Below are positions 55,533 through 63,511 of a stretch of DNA of 64,000 nt, piece after piece; position 1 is the stretch's first letter, and the number at the start of each line of letters is the position of its first letter. The notes under the pieces are model-generated. The model saw nothing but the letters and a program-made list of their open reading frames with translations, was not told where the DNA came from and ran no database searches. A program made the position numbers and the translations under genes. This DNA comes from Cyanophora paradoxa (lineage: Eukaryota; Glaucocystophyceae; Cyanophorales; Cyanophoraceae), in NCBI GenBank assembly GCA_004431415.1, contig QPMI01000549.1, forward strand, positions 124,001 through 188,000. The letters are read 5' to 3'.

Positions 55533-55868
55533 ATGGAATCGCCGCTGCGCCTGACAATACTGAGAATTGGGAAATACAAAGGGCATACACACCTTGAAGT
55601 TGCTTTCAGAGATCCATCATATGCTCACTGGTTGTGTCGATGGGCCAGGCTAAGTGATTATGATCGCGCTCAGTTTGTCAAGGCATCTAAGCTAATCCGA
55701 GAGACAAAACCAGACATTATGTGGGGATTGTACAAAAAAGAAAGAGCTGCTAGGATTGCTCAGGCTGCAGCCCAAAATTCTACGCAGCCACAAAATGTGG
55801 AGTTATCACCAGCAGATGACCTTGATCTGGACTTATCGATATCAGAGGCGGATGGGCCGGGCTTTTGA
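55533..55868 (+). CDS. Small protein with GKYKG..DPSYAHWL motif (DUF3820-like)
   Basis: 111 aa from ATG 55533. The segment LRIGKYKGHTHLEVAFRDPS followed by YAHWLCRW resembles the small domain (G-K-Y-K-G-x..V..x-D-P-x-Y-x-x-W-L) seen in DUF3820 proteins and at the C-terminus of some exodeoxyribonuclease X-like proteins. Its exact role is unknown. The tail is acidic (DDLDLDLSISEADGP). A TATAAA-like sequence (GGTATAAATC, about 55,481) lies upstream. Confidence 0.6.
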   Translation: MESPLRLTILRIGKYKGHTHLEVAFRDPSYAHWLCRWARLSDYDRAQFVKASKLIRETKPDIMWGLYKKERAARIAQAAAQNSTQPQNVELSPADDLDLDLSISEADGPGF

Positions 55869-55918
55869 ACTCTGAACTAGGCTTAAAGAGATCGCAATCT
55901 CAGATTGTAAAGAAAGAC

Positions 55919-56488
55919 ATGGAAGTCACAATTCCAGAGGTTCCTGAAGGCGCTGTAGCAATCCCGCTTGGTGGAATTCGCAATCGCCGCAAAGTCATCA
56001 TTGCTTATGCTCTTGTTTCACAGGAAGATGCTGATCGTGTGCTTGGATTTCGCTGGAGTTTAGATAATGGATACGCCAAAACCATCATCAATGGTAAGAA
56101 GGTAAGAATGCATAATTTCATCAGTGGCGAGTTGGAGAATGGTTTAACTGTTGATCATATAAATCTGAACAAACTTGATAATAGACGCGAAAATTTTCGA
56201 CTGGCAACAAAGCGGCAGCAGACTCTAAACCAGAATCGGCGGGTCACAAACACCAGCGGTTTCATTGGTGTTTCATTCAATCAGCAGCTTGGTAAATGGA
56301 AAGCATACTATCAGATAAACGGACATCGGAAACACATCGGCTACTATACTACTGCTGAAGCTGCTGCTAAAGCCAGAGACACCTATGCCCTTCATCATAC
56401 GTCCGCCGAGGATAAGCCATTTCTGCATCTGAATTTTACAACCGAATCCTCTGGCCACCCATCGCATTCTTCATCTGCGACCCAGTAA
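55919..56488 (+). CDS. HNH homing endonuclease with AP2-like DNA-binding domain, copy 1
   Basis: The open frame begins earlier, but the first ATG (55919, MEVTIPEVPEGAVAIPL) matches the start of the paralogue at 61826, so it is chosen. The HNH_3-type core is LTVDHINLNKLDNRREN (about 56,141-56,190) with the catalytic His after Asp. The C-terminal AP2-like module is SGFIGVSFN..GKWKAYYQ..GYYTTAEAAAKARDTYA. These enzymes cut at specific sites and spread by homing. The 3' end overlaps the convergent gene 56436-57068 by 53 bp. No duplicated host-gene flank is visible here, unlike copy 2. Confidence 0.88.
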   Translation: MEVTIPEVPEGAVAIPLGGIRNRRKVIIAYALVSQEDADRVLGFRWSLDNGYAKTIINGKKVRMHNFISGELENGLTVDHINLNKLDNRRENFRLATKRQQTLNQNRRVTNTSGFIGVSFNQQLGKWKAYYQINGHRKHIGYYTTAEAAAKARDTYALHHTSAEDKPFLHLNFTTESSGHPSHSSSATQ

Positions 56489-57068
56489 CATTTGGCTCGA
56501 AAACATTTGGAGTTGCAGGTTTTACTTCGGCAGAGTCAAGCGATTGCTCGGCTTTAGCTTTTTCGTTTTTCAGATACCGCAAATCCGGCACGTCCATGGG
56601 TCTGTGCTTAAACATCTCGCTTCGCAACATCTCGCGGATCTTAGCTCTTTCTTGCTTATCTTTTACATATGATTCGATATTAGCCGACCTCGCTTCTAGA
56701 TCACGCAATTTGGCAGCCAACTCGTCAATCTGACTTTTTGACACTGTTGCTGTCTTGATTTTCGGCCCTGAATAACGTGGTTCAGACGCCATGGCTTGGA
56801 TAATTCTAGCAGCATCATCATCAATATCGTACTGCATTTCAGATACAGTTTTGACCTGGCTTTGTCGGTCGTCAACCGCACTGGCATTAGCTGCTGCCGA
56901 GGCGATCGTTTTAGCAACGGGTGCATTAAGACGTGGGTCACTAGCTAGTTCACCGCTAGGAGCAGCAACAGCTGCGCCCTCTGTCGCACCACTTTCGATG
57001 AGAGGGGCGTTTGGCTCTGGGAGCACCCTTCGTTCACGAAAACCCTTTCTTGGAATCCCACGTGGCAT
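56436..57068 (-). CDS. Unrecognised virion or scaffold-type protein with coiled coil
   Basis: 210 aa from ATG 57066-57068, beginning MPRGIPRKGFRERRVLPEP (basic, Pro-rich). An Ala-rich linker and a predicted coiled coil follow (KSQIDELAAKLRDLEARSAN, then IESYVKDKQERAKIREML). It is first in line with the ATPase, capsid and penton genes on the same strand, so a morphogenesis role is likely. I do not recognise the family. Confidence 0.55.
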   Translation of the reverse strand: MPRGIPRKGFRERRVLPEPNAPLIESGATEGAAVAAPSGELASDPRLNAPVAKTIASAAANASAVDDRQSQVKTVSEMQYDIDDDAARIIQAMASEPRYSGPKIKTATVSKSQIDELAAKLRDLEARSANIESYVKDKQERAKIREMLRSEMFKHRPMDVPDLRYLKNEKAKAEQSLDSAEVKPATPNVFEPNVTGSQMKNAMGGQRIRL

Positions 57069-57077
57069 CTTCTGTTC

Positions 57078-57838
57078 TTATGCTAAGATTTTAAAACGCT
57101 TCTTTTTAGAGATAACAGGCGAAGACTCTTCTTTTTTAGACTCTTCTTCTTGTCTTAGCCCGAAGGGCAAGGAGCCCTCCTTGGGCGACGCCCATTTAGA
57201 GAAACGAAAACTCTTATCTTCAACAGCTTTATCAACATACCAGGCAGTATCATACTTCGTTCCATCAAGGACTAGGCACTGATAATCATGCGCCCAAGTC
57301 TCGAACAAAGCAATAAACTCATCTTTCGGGAGATGACTAAATTCTCTATAAATTGCCTCGAGCTCGGTATGATTAGAGTAACTGAAGAAAAAACAATAGT
57401 CGGAGTTCGATCTTATAGATTGACTCAATGCTGTAAGCTTTGGGTCATAAGAATCGTACTGATATTAAAATGACGACCTTGTGTAAAAAGTCGATTAACG
57501 GTCTTGCTATTTCGCAGATCAACAGTTTCAGAGGCAGCAACGAGATCATCCAATACAAGCAATATCTGCGGCGCTTTCTTTTTGTTTTCAATCAAATTTC
57601 GCTGTGAATCAATGATTTCTGCAACGATAGATGGCTGAAAATCGTCGTAAAGCTCTTTAGTTATTGCAGAGTATTCACCATTGAATTTGGTGGCCGTAAA
57701 CACTACGACGCGATTGATCTTTGGATAAAGCAGTCGAAGCAAATGCTTTGTGCAATAGAAAGACTTCCCACTATTAGACTTTGAAATGAATAGGGCTTTG
57801 AATGGAACCCTCATATCGCTAGGCTGGAACTGATCCAT
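57078..57838 (-). CDS. Genome-packaging ATPase (FtsK/HerA, A32-like), frame-broken
   Basis: The N-terminal half (57838-57445; first ATG 57836-57838, MDQFQPSDMRVPFKALF) has Walker A SKSNSGKSFYC and Walker B ILLVLDDLVAA, then RHFNISTILMTQSL. The expected continuation SQSIRSNSDYCFFFSYSNHT lies in another frame (from about 57,428 to the stop at 57078), requiring a -1 shift between about 57,445 and 57,426. No canonical slippery heptamer is in phase there. The enzyme pumps DNA into the capsid in Polinton-like viruses and NCLDVs. The C-terminal tail is Lys/Glu-rich, and part of it (57161-57189) is encoded by a palindromic repeat related to one found elsewhere in the element. Confidence 0.82.
57161..57189. 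repeat. Palindromic repeat inside the ATPase C-terminal coding region
   Basis: Contains CGAAGGGCAAGGAGCC, near-identical to the core of the 52-nt family at 59361 and 63949. It can fold as two small hairpins (GCCC/GGGC and CAAGGA/TCCTTG). It is translated in frame as part of the packaging ATPase tail. Confidence 0.65.
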
Positions 57839-57900
57839 CAAAAAATAGTCGGCAGACAAGCTGCCTCGGCTGCGCCCAACTACCGAGATTAGCAGATTCT

Positions 57901-59288
57901 CTAGAGGTTAACTTTGCGAAGACCCGCAGCATCAACAATTAGGACAGTGTGCAGGAGAGCGCGAATTTGGACGTAAATCTTGTTGTTAGCATCATACGCA
58001 GCAGGGTTCATGATATTCAGGAAGCAGCTGCTCGAGTTCGTCAGATCTACGAAACCAGTTTGAGCAGCATTTCGGATCGATTTATCCCCACTAATGCAAA
58101 ATGGCAAACCAGTCAGAACATATCGATTAAGAGGCGCGTCGAGATTTGAGCACTTGAAGACATCAGCGATGAGTTCAGCACCTTGCAATAGAGGAACAGG
58201 CTCGTTTGAATAAAGCCGCTGGCCATTCAATTCGCAGGAAATAGTGATATCACGAGTATTCGCCTCGGTTTTGAGGACACTGTGTTTTCCGTCAGTTTGG
58301 TTCATGTTTGGCTGTTTGCGAATGCTAACGAACAGACCGTAGCAAAGTCCACTGATTTGAGACAGATTAATCCGGGTGGGCGCTCCCGCACCAGCATATG
58401 TAATTGAATCAGCATCAACCCAGCCGACATCGGTAGCGGGAATGGCAATCCCCGAAGATTTGACTTTCTCAATCACCTGGGCAAAAGTGGCCTCATCAAC
58501 ATTGATGCAGTGAGCTATAATCTTCGGATTCGAAAGCTCGGGTTTTTCAGGAGTGACAGTGAGGACATTGGGAGTTATATTCTGGCCGATGTTTGCAGGG
58601 GATGCAGCAGCGGCTCCCACGCTCCCGAGTCCATCTTCTTTAGTCGCATCACCGCCTATGGCATATTCCGTTACAAACCTACCACCATAGCTGGTCTCAA
58701 CAAAGCCCTGGGCACGATCACGGAACCAAACCTCGACAGACACCTCGCCAGAAAGAGCACCAATTGGGAGCACAGAACCCTCCCATGGACAGGGATTTTT
58801 ACACTGAAAATACCTCCAGTGCGATTTGTCCCCTGAGGTGGTGTTCCATGTAGCCAGCCACCTGACCGGTATTTCTTTTTGAGCTGAGCATCATCATTGA
58901 AAATCAGAGCGCTGTGAACAAGCCAGTCCTCAGGGACGATGTAGCTGTAGGAAGCATATTTGATTTCAATTCGCTTTACAAGAGCACCAACAGACCGCAG
59001 ATAACCAGTGCGAACCAGGTCAGTGTCACCAGTAAAAGCGGTCAGCTCGGGCAGGGTAAACTGGAGTTCAAGCCCCTGAAGGAAATTGTAACGGGGTAGG
59101 AAATAAGTAACCCTCTTTCCGAAGCAGTCTCCATAGTCATTGCTAGGGTTGACAACGACACGCACAGGCTTTGTTTGGCTGGTTAGACCTAACATAAGCT
59201 CGTTATTCATAAAGAAATCCTTAGCTTCCTGCGGAGTTGTGAGCAGCTCCTTTAGACCAAGACGTTGCAAGTTCTGGGTAACATCCAT
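57901..59288 (-). CDS. Major capsid protein (double-jelly-roll type), frame-broken
   Basis: ATG 59286-59288 (MDVTQNLQRLGLKELLTTPQ). Typical first jelly-roll features are YFLPRYNFLQGLELQFTLPE, LRSVGALVKRIEIKYASYSY and VPEDWLVHSALI. After GGIFSVKIPVHG the frame must shift -1 near a CCCTCCC run (58778-58784, GGGAGGG on the coding strand). It continues with SVLPIGALSGEVSVEVWFRD, a characteristic junction of these capsid proteins, and the second jelly roll to the stop at 57901. Total length is about 462 codons, within the Polinton-like range. Position next to the ATPase and penton gene supports the call. A TATAAA-like motif lies about 15 bp upstream of the ATG. Confidence 0.85.
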
Positions 59289-59418
59289 TGAAGTGTTTAT
59301 AATTCAAACGGAAGAAAATAATTCAGCGCTTAGCCGCCGGCGAGCCAGCTTGGCGCAGCGGTCGCTGTGCGGAGCACAAGTGGCTCCTTGCCTTCGGCTT
59401 GTCTGCGACTCTGGCGAC
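59289..59418. other. Intergenic spacer with palindromic repeat
   Basis: The 130 bp between the penton stop and the capsid start contains the 52-nt repeat 59361-59412 and the upstream motif TTATAAAC (coding strand of the capsid gene). Confidence 0.6.
59361..59412 (+). repeat. 52-nt palindromic repeat, intergenic copy
   Basis: Exact reverse complement of 63949-64000. Its ends are complementary (GTCGC/GCGAC), with internal complementary words ACAAG/CTTGT and GGAGC/GCTCC, so it can form a structured hairpin. Confidence 0.85.
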
Positions 59419-60375
59419 TCAGTTTGACGAATTGATCCAAGGATATGTCTTTGACCTTTTCTGGAGCTGAAGCTTGGCGAGCTCGTAGACAACATCGCCA
59501 TTGGGTTCATCTGGGCCATAACGAATTTCGAGTATAAATGAGACAGGACCTCCATTTAAATCAGCAATTCGCTGCATAAAATCGTAAATCTCAATAGTCA
59601 CAGAGTAGAGGTCCAGCTTTGAATAAATATACTTGTACAAAGGATGTGCTTCAGTTGAATCATAGTATGCTATCTCGCCTGGACGAAGGACGCTTGGAAT
59701 GCTCAGCTTCGAGAAGAAGCCAGGTATTGACGTGTTCGGCATACTGACAAGGTCACCAATTTCAGGAATTCGTAGGAGCACATGATCATCAGGAGTGACA
59801 TCAGGCTCATAAGCGCCTGCTATATATTCAGTATTTATAGATAATGTCTTTGACCGAATCGGTAGAATTGATCTCAGCCCTAGAAGCTTTGCAGTTCGCT
59901 GAGCCCTTGCAACGGCCTGGTAGTTTCTGACTTCCCGCCCACCCTGGTTCGTTGGCAACATCAGAGCAATAAAGAACTCGAAGTTAGCTGTGAACCCTAT
60001 TAATTTGATCGCTGAATTATACGTGCACGTGATACCTGTTCCCGTCAACCTTTCGTTTATCTCTGTCACAAGCGAGGTGACGTCGTAATTTCCAGGTGGA
60101 ATTGCAATGTTATTCCACGCTCCAAATCCGGCCTGAGGTGGGTCGGGTCCTTCATTAGTGGGATCATATTTGCACCAATATATATAGGTGTTAAAGACTA
60201 AATCCTCTGCCGGATCGAGTACATCGATTGTGCTCATAGTGTTGGGGATCTCAGCTGATACCAAGCGCACGGCTTTCACATCCTGATAAACTTTAGGCAG
60301 TCTTACTTTAAATTTCGAGGTGGATGTCAGCTCCTCCGCTTGGTGACTTGCAATGCAGACGTAGTCCGTAGGCAT
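59419..60375 (-). CDS. Penton-like minor capsid protein
   Basis: The open frame reaches 60420, but MPTDYVCIASHQAEE (ATG at 60373-60375) is preferred because it fits the family's short N-terminus and leaves a 27-bp gap to the divergent gene at 60403. The segment KFKVRLPKVYQDVKAVRLVS with AEIPNTMSTID, and later IAIPPGNYDVTSLVTEINER, is the recurrent jelly-roll pattern of Polinton-like virus and virophage penton proteins. It ends with AKLQLQKRSKTYPWINSSN; 318 aa. Same strand as capsid and ATPase. The frame is intact. Confidence 0.8.
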   Translation of the reverse strand: MPTDYVCIASHQAEELTSTSKFKVRLPKVYQDVKAVRLVSAEIPNTMSTIDVLDPAEDLVFNTYIYWCKYDPTNEGPDPPQAGFGAWNNIAIPPGNYDVTSLVTEINERLTGTGITCTYNSAIKLIGFTANFEFFIALMLPTNQGGREVRNYQAVARAQRTAKLLGLRSILPIRSKTLSINTEYIAGAYEPDVTPDDHVLLRIPEIGDLVSMPNTSIPGFFSKLSIPSVLRPGEIAYYDSTEAHPLYKYIYSKLDLYSVTIEIYDFMQRIADLNGGPVSFILEIRYGPDEPNGDVVYELAKLQLQKRSKTYPWINSSN

Positions 60376-60402
60376 CTTTTTTATATCAGTTAGAGAATAA
60401 AA
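60376..60402. promoter_or_regulatory. Divergent capsid-gene promoter region
   Basis: 27 bp between two start codons. It contains TTTTTTATATC, which read on the minus strand gives GATATAAAAAAG directly before the penton ATG, and GAATAAAA directly before the plus-strand ATG. Similar TATA/A-rich words precede other viral genes (63,501-63,511; 59,303). Confidence 0.5.
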
Positions 60403-61323
60403 ATGGTCAAAGACAAGCATCGACGCTGCGCCAGGCTTACCTTTGACAGCAGAGACAGAAGGCCAATCGATTCAGAGGCAAACTTCGTGCTCGAAATCAA
60501 TGAACCGATAATCAATCCAGTTGCTGTTCGACTAACCCAGTGTGAGTTCGCAAACAGCCTTTACACCAGCATTAAAGCTGAGTATCTTTCCATCACCTTT
60601 CCCTACCTTGGAACGCAAAACGTGGAGGTGTTTGAGCCTGGCATAATTACGACTGCAAATCTGGGCGAAACAGATATTTACAACTTTGGCCTATCATTTA
60701 ATATTGAGCTAGAAGGTATTTCAATTGCGTATTTTAAACTATTTCGAGACCCAGAGACGCTGAAAATGTCTGCGTATTGCAACCGTTCCTGCACACTGAC
60801 CTGCCAGTTCAAAGCCTTATCGAATCTGCTCGGGCTGAACCGAAATGAGCCCCTCCAGCTGTCTCCTATTGTGCTTGAAGGGCCGCAAAGACCAGCAACT
60901 GCAGCTGAGCGGTATCTAGAGGTTGCTGGCATTCCAGTGACACCTGCTCACCCTGAGTACGGCGTGGATTTCACCGGAAGAATGCAGAGTATAGCACTTG
61001 GTTACGCCGTCGAATTTCCAAAGATAATCGACATGAACAGCGACCAGTACCTCTTCCTTGTCTGCGAAGAGCTACGGCCGTTTGCTTCGAAGCTTCGCCG
61101 TGGGGCTAAATCAATGTGTAATTACGGGCTCGCTCGAATCCAGATGAGCCAGGATGTTGGCAAGTTCGTTTATATAAATCAGGAAAATGACGAGTGGATC
61201 CACATCGAAGAGCGCCTGGTGCTGACCTCTTTGCGACTGCGCATTGTCGACAGAGATGGCGATGATGTATCACTGAATGGATTGCCATGGTCTGGGGAGC
61301 TCCAGTTCATCACTTATAATTAG
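60403..61323 (+). CDS. Second penton/minor-capsid-like protein with possibly recoded 3' end
   Basis: 306 aa from ATG 60403. The N-terminal LTFDSRDRRPIDSEANFVLE and INPVAVRLTQCEFANSLYTS follow the same pattern as penton-like proteins (sheet entry, then a conserved N-S/T), and the core is beta-rich, so it is probably a virion protein. The last 41 codons (61191-61316) are repeated after the neighbouring HNH gene at 61887-62012. The two copies differ at 13 sites, all synonymous, 12 of them in the last 57 bp. The protein ends LQFITYN here and LQFLV in the downstream remnant. Confidence 0.75.
   Translation: MVKDKHRRCARLTFDSRDRRPIDSEANFVLEINEPIINPVAVRLTQCEFANSLYTSIKAEYLSITFPYLGTQNVEVFEPGIITTANLGETDIYNFGLSFNIELEGISIAYFKLFRDPETLKMSAYCNRSCTLTCQFKALSNLLGLNRNEPLQLSPIVLEGPQRPATAAERYLEVAGIPVTPAHPEYGVDFTGRMQSIALGYAVEFPKIIDMNSDQYLFLVCEELRPFASKLRRGAKSMCNYGLARIQMSQDVGKFVYINQENDEWIHIEERLVLTSLRLRIVDRDGDDVSLNGLPWSGELQFITYN
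61191..61323 (+). repeat. Duplicated capsid-gene 3' end, upstream (in-frame) copy
   Basis: Direct repeat partner of 61887-62012. The first 69 bp are identical but for one synonymous change; the following 57 bp carry 12 synonymous substitutions. Only this copy is joined to the full gene. Confidence 0.9.
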
Positions 61324-61826
61324 AAGTTAAGTCGGAGAAATGGGTGATCCACTTCTGGAGTATTGGCAAGCGCATAGGCACGAGCAGCAGCCTCAGCTGA
61401 AGTAAAGTCACCAATTGTCTTCTGTTGGCCGTTGAAACGATATGAGGCTCTCCATTTATCAGAAGTTTTACGATATGTTACACCAATGAACCCGCTGGTG
61501 TTATTGTGTTGCTTGTTACGATTCATAGTCTGCTGTCGCTTTGTTGCTACTCGTAAGTTTTCACGTCTATTATCAAGTTTGTTTAAATTGATATGATCCA
61601 CTGTCAACCCTCTCTCAATATTCGGGTAAAGAAAATTATGCAATCCAATTGATCTTTTCTTTCCATCCAATTTCACATTGCTTTCTGCATAGCCATTGCC
61701 AGCATTCAAATGCCATTTCTTTTGAAACACTTTTTCAGCATCCTCTTGCGACACAAGGGCATAGGCTCTGATATTCCCTCGGTGATCGCGAAGTGGAACT
61801 GGTATTGCTCCATGAGGAATGTCCAT
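61320..61826 (-). CDS. HNH homing endonuclease with AP2-like domain, copy 2
   Basis: ATG 61824-61826 (MDIPHGAIPVPLRDHRG), 168 aa; upstream in-frame codons exist but only from a GTG. The HNH core GLTVDHINLNKLDNRRENLR is nearly identical to copy 1 (55919-56488). The AP2-like end is SGFIGVTYRKTSDKWRASYR..TIGDFTSAEAAARAYAL. Its stop overlaps the capsid-like gene's stop region by 4 bp (61320-61323) in convergent orientation. It sits exactly between two direct copies of that gene's 3' end, the arrangement expected for a homing element that brought its own replacement gene end. Confidence 0.9.
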   Translation of the reverse strand: MDIPHGAIPVPLRDHRGNIRAYALVSQEDAEKVFQKKWHLNAGNGYAESNVKLDGKKRSIGLHNFLYPNIERGLTVDHINLNKLDNRRENLRVATKRQQTMNRNKQHNNTSGFIGVTYRKTSDKWRASYRFNGQQKTIGDFTSAEAAARAYALANTPEVDHPFLRLNF

Positions 61827-61886
61827 TTCTACAGCTGGACTGCTCACCTTTTCAATTAGAAACCTTTGATCCCTTTAAGTCATAGC

Positions 61887-62012
61887 GAGTGGATCCACAT
61901 CGAAGAGCGCCTGGTGCTGACCTCTCTGCGACTGCGCATTGTCGACAGAGATGGTGATGACGTCTCTCTGAATGGCCTGCCTTGGTCTGGTGAACTGCAA
62001 TTTCTAGTTTAG
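61887..62012 (+). repeat. Duplicated capsid-gene 3' end, downstream orphan copy
   Basis: Encodes EWIHIEERLVLTSLRLRIV..LNGLPWSGELQFLV and a TAG (62010-62012) without a start. It is probably the ancestral 3' end displaced by the HNH insertion: its stop overlaps the convergent patatin stop at 62004, a compact layout typical of the rest of the element. Confidence 0.88.
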
Positions 62013-63488
62013 GTAACGTCCCCGGAAATCAAGCCGGAACGCGTTCACATTTATAAATTCGTTTGTTATAATTTGCACATAGTTATACACCTGTGGGGTG
62101 ATCAAGTGCGAGTCACTATGCATTATATCGAAGCCTGTCATAGATGGGTTTGCAGCAAGCACATTGGATAGGACCGTATTTTCAAATAGTGACCCGTCTC
62201 GTAAATATCCTAAATTGGTCAGAATGCTGAAATTAAATAGGACTCCGGCGGCAAAGGCTGGCCCATACATAATTATTTGATGTAGCTCAAAAGGCTTAGG
62301 AAACTCGACTTTGATCCAGGGATTAGGTAAAGTGCCCCCTTGGAACCCTGTTGAGTTAGGTCGAACGTGAGAAGGTGGGTGCAATTCCTCAAAGTCGTTG
62401 CTTGTGATGTTTGCATCTGGAATTATAAACCAGTTGACATCAAATGGCGGCTCAACTGTTAAGGTAGACGATATGATAAGTCTCTCATCGTTCAGTAGGT
62501 CGTAGTTCGCCAGTAGAAAGCTGCAGAGTGCATTTATTTTAGCATTTATTTCGGTTTGTTTCAGCCATAAATCAGTCGTGGAAATCAAATAAGAAATATT
62601 CGAAGGGGAGGCATCATCAAGCTTGCTCATAACTGCAGCTGGCAGCGGAACACTTAAACGCCAGTATCTAGTTAAATTTCTATCTGCATCAACTGGAAGC
62701 AGCTCCTGCATTTGAAAGTGCGATTCCAGCTCGCTCCCAGCCATTAGCATAGAAATAATTGGGCTGCCTGAGAGGGATAAGATCCAGCCCAGGGCGCCCC
62801 AGCCTGACGTCTCCGCATTCGAAAAGCCTGCAGTCAGTTGCTCACTGGCTTGGACCTCACCACAGCTGATGCTCACAAGAACAATTGGATCCTCTGCATC
62901 ATAAATTTTGCTGGCGTGGCTTAGCGCTGCAACTGAGGGATTATTTAAACAGGCGATGGCCCCATCAACAAGGTTTTTGTCTCCTAGAACCTTCGGTGGA
63001 AAGAATGTTGGCGCTGCAGAAGATGCTCTAACTGCATCACGAATCAGCGTGCTCGAGTATGGCCCATCTTTGGTGAAAACTACGGGCTGCATCCGAACTG
63101 TATCAAACGCTGTAATTAATATGTCTTTGGTCGATTCTGCAATTGTGTAGTCTAGGGCAACGTCTGTGAGCACCGACTCCAGAGGGTTTCCATCATAGCG
63201 GCTTCCTGAGAGCAAGCTTGTGAGTGATCTCGGATTTGCGAATATTACAGGTAGGTTCGTTTGATATAAACTGAAGATATCACCTGCAGAATATCGATAA
63301 GCGAGAACAGAGCCTGGAGTTGATGGGATAGCCAAACCGGCCGCTATTATTGCCCCTGTTGAGGTGCCTGCAAAGAAATCAAACAGCTGTGGAATTGCTT
63401 TCCCAGTAATCGCCTCGATCCGCTGTAGAATTCGGGCAATGACTATGCCACGAGCACCTCCACCTGATAGTGAGAGAATGACCTTCAT
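62004..63488 (-). CDS. Patatin-like phospholipase with C-terminal discoidin-like domain
   Basis: The open frame begins at 63542, but ATG 63486-63488 (MKVILSLSGGGARGIVIARI) puts the oxyanion-hole motif GGGARG at the usual N-terminal place, so it is chosen; 494 aa. The nucleophile elbow is GTSTG in FDFFAGTSTGAIIAAG and the catalytic Asp is in VDGAIACLNNP, so the Ser-Asp dyad is complete. Patatins hydrolyse acyl lipids. After about residue 370 a beta-rich segment (NPWIKVEFPKPFELHQIIMY, then VYNYVQIITNEFINVNAFRL) resembles F5/8-type (discoidin) ligand-binding folds. A lipase in a viral element could act on host membranes; that role is inference. Confidence 0.85.
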   Translation of the reverse strand: MKVILSLSGGGARGIVIARILQRIEAITGKAIPQLFDFFAGTSTGAIIAAGLAIPSTPGSVLAYRYSAGDIFSLYQTNLPVIFANPRSLTSLLSGSRYDGNPLESVLTDVALDYTIAESTKDILITAFDTVRMQPVVFTKDGPYSSTLIRDAVRASSAAPTFFPPKVLGDKNLVDGAIACLNNPSVAALSHASKIYDAEDPIVLVSISCGEVQASEQLTAGFSNAETSGWGALGWILSLSGSPIISMLMAGSELESHFQMQELLPVDADRNLTRYWRLSVPLPAAVMSKLDDASPSNISYLISTTDLWLKQTEINAKINALCSFLLANYDLLNDERLIISSTLTVEPPFDVNWFIIPDANITSNDFEELHPPSHVRPNSTGFQGGTLPNPWIKVEFPKPFELHQIIMYGPAFAAGVLFNFSILTNLGYLRDGSLFENTVLSNVLAANPSMTGFDIMHSDSHLITPQVYNYVQIITNEFINVNAFRLDFRGRYLN

Positions 63489-63511
63489 TTTTAAAAGGGG
63501 CTTATATAAAA
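63489..63511. promoter_or_regulatory. Divergent promoter, patatin / unknown gene
   Basis: 23 bp between start codons; it contains TTATATAAAA right before ATG 63512 and TTTTAAAA before the patatin ATG on the other strand. It resembles the compact promoter at 60376-60402. Confidence 0.5.

Noticed and set aside
57426-58790. Programmed frameshifting in the packaging ATPase and major capsid genes
   Set aside because: No slippery heptamer is in phase at either break (CCCAAAG at the ATPase is out of phase), so missing single bases are more likely.
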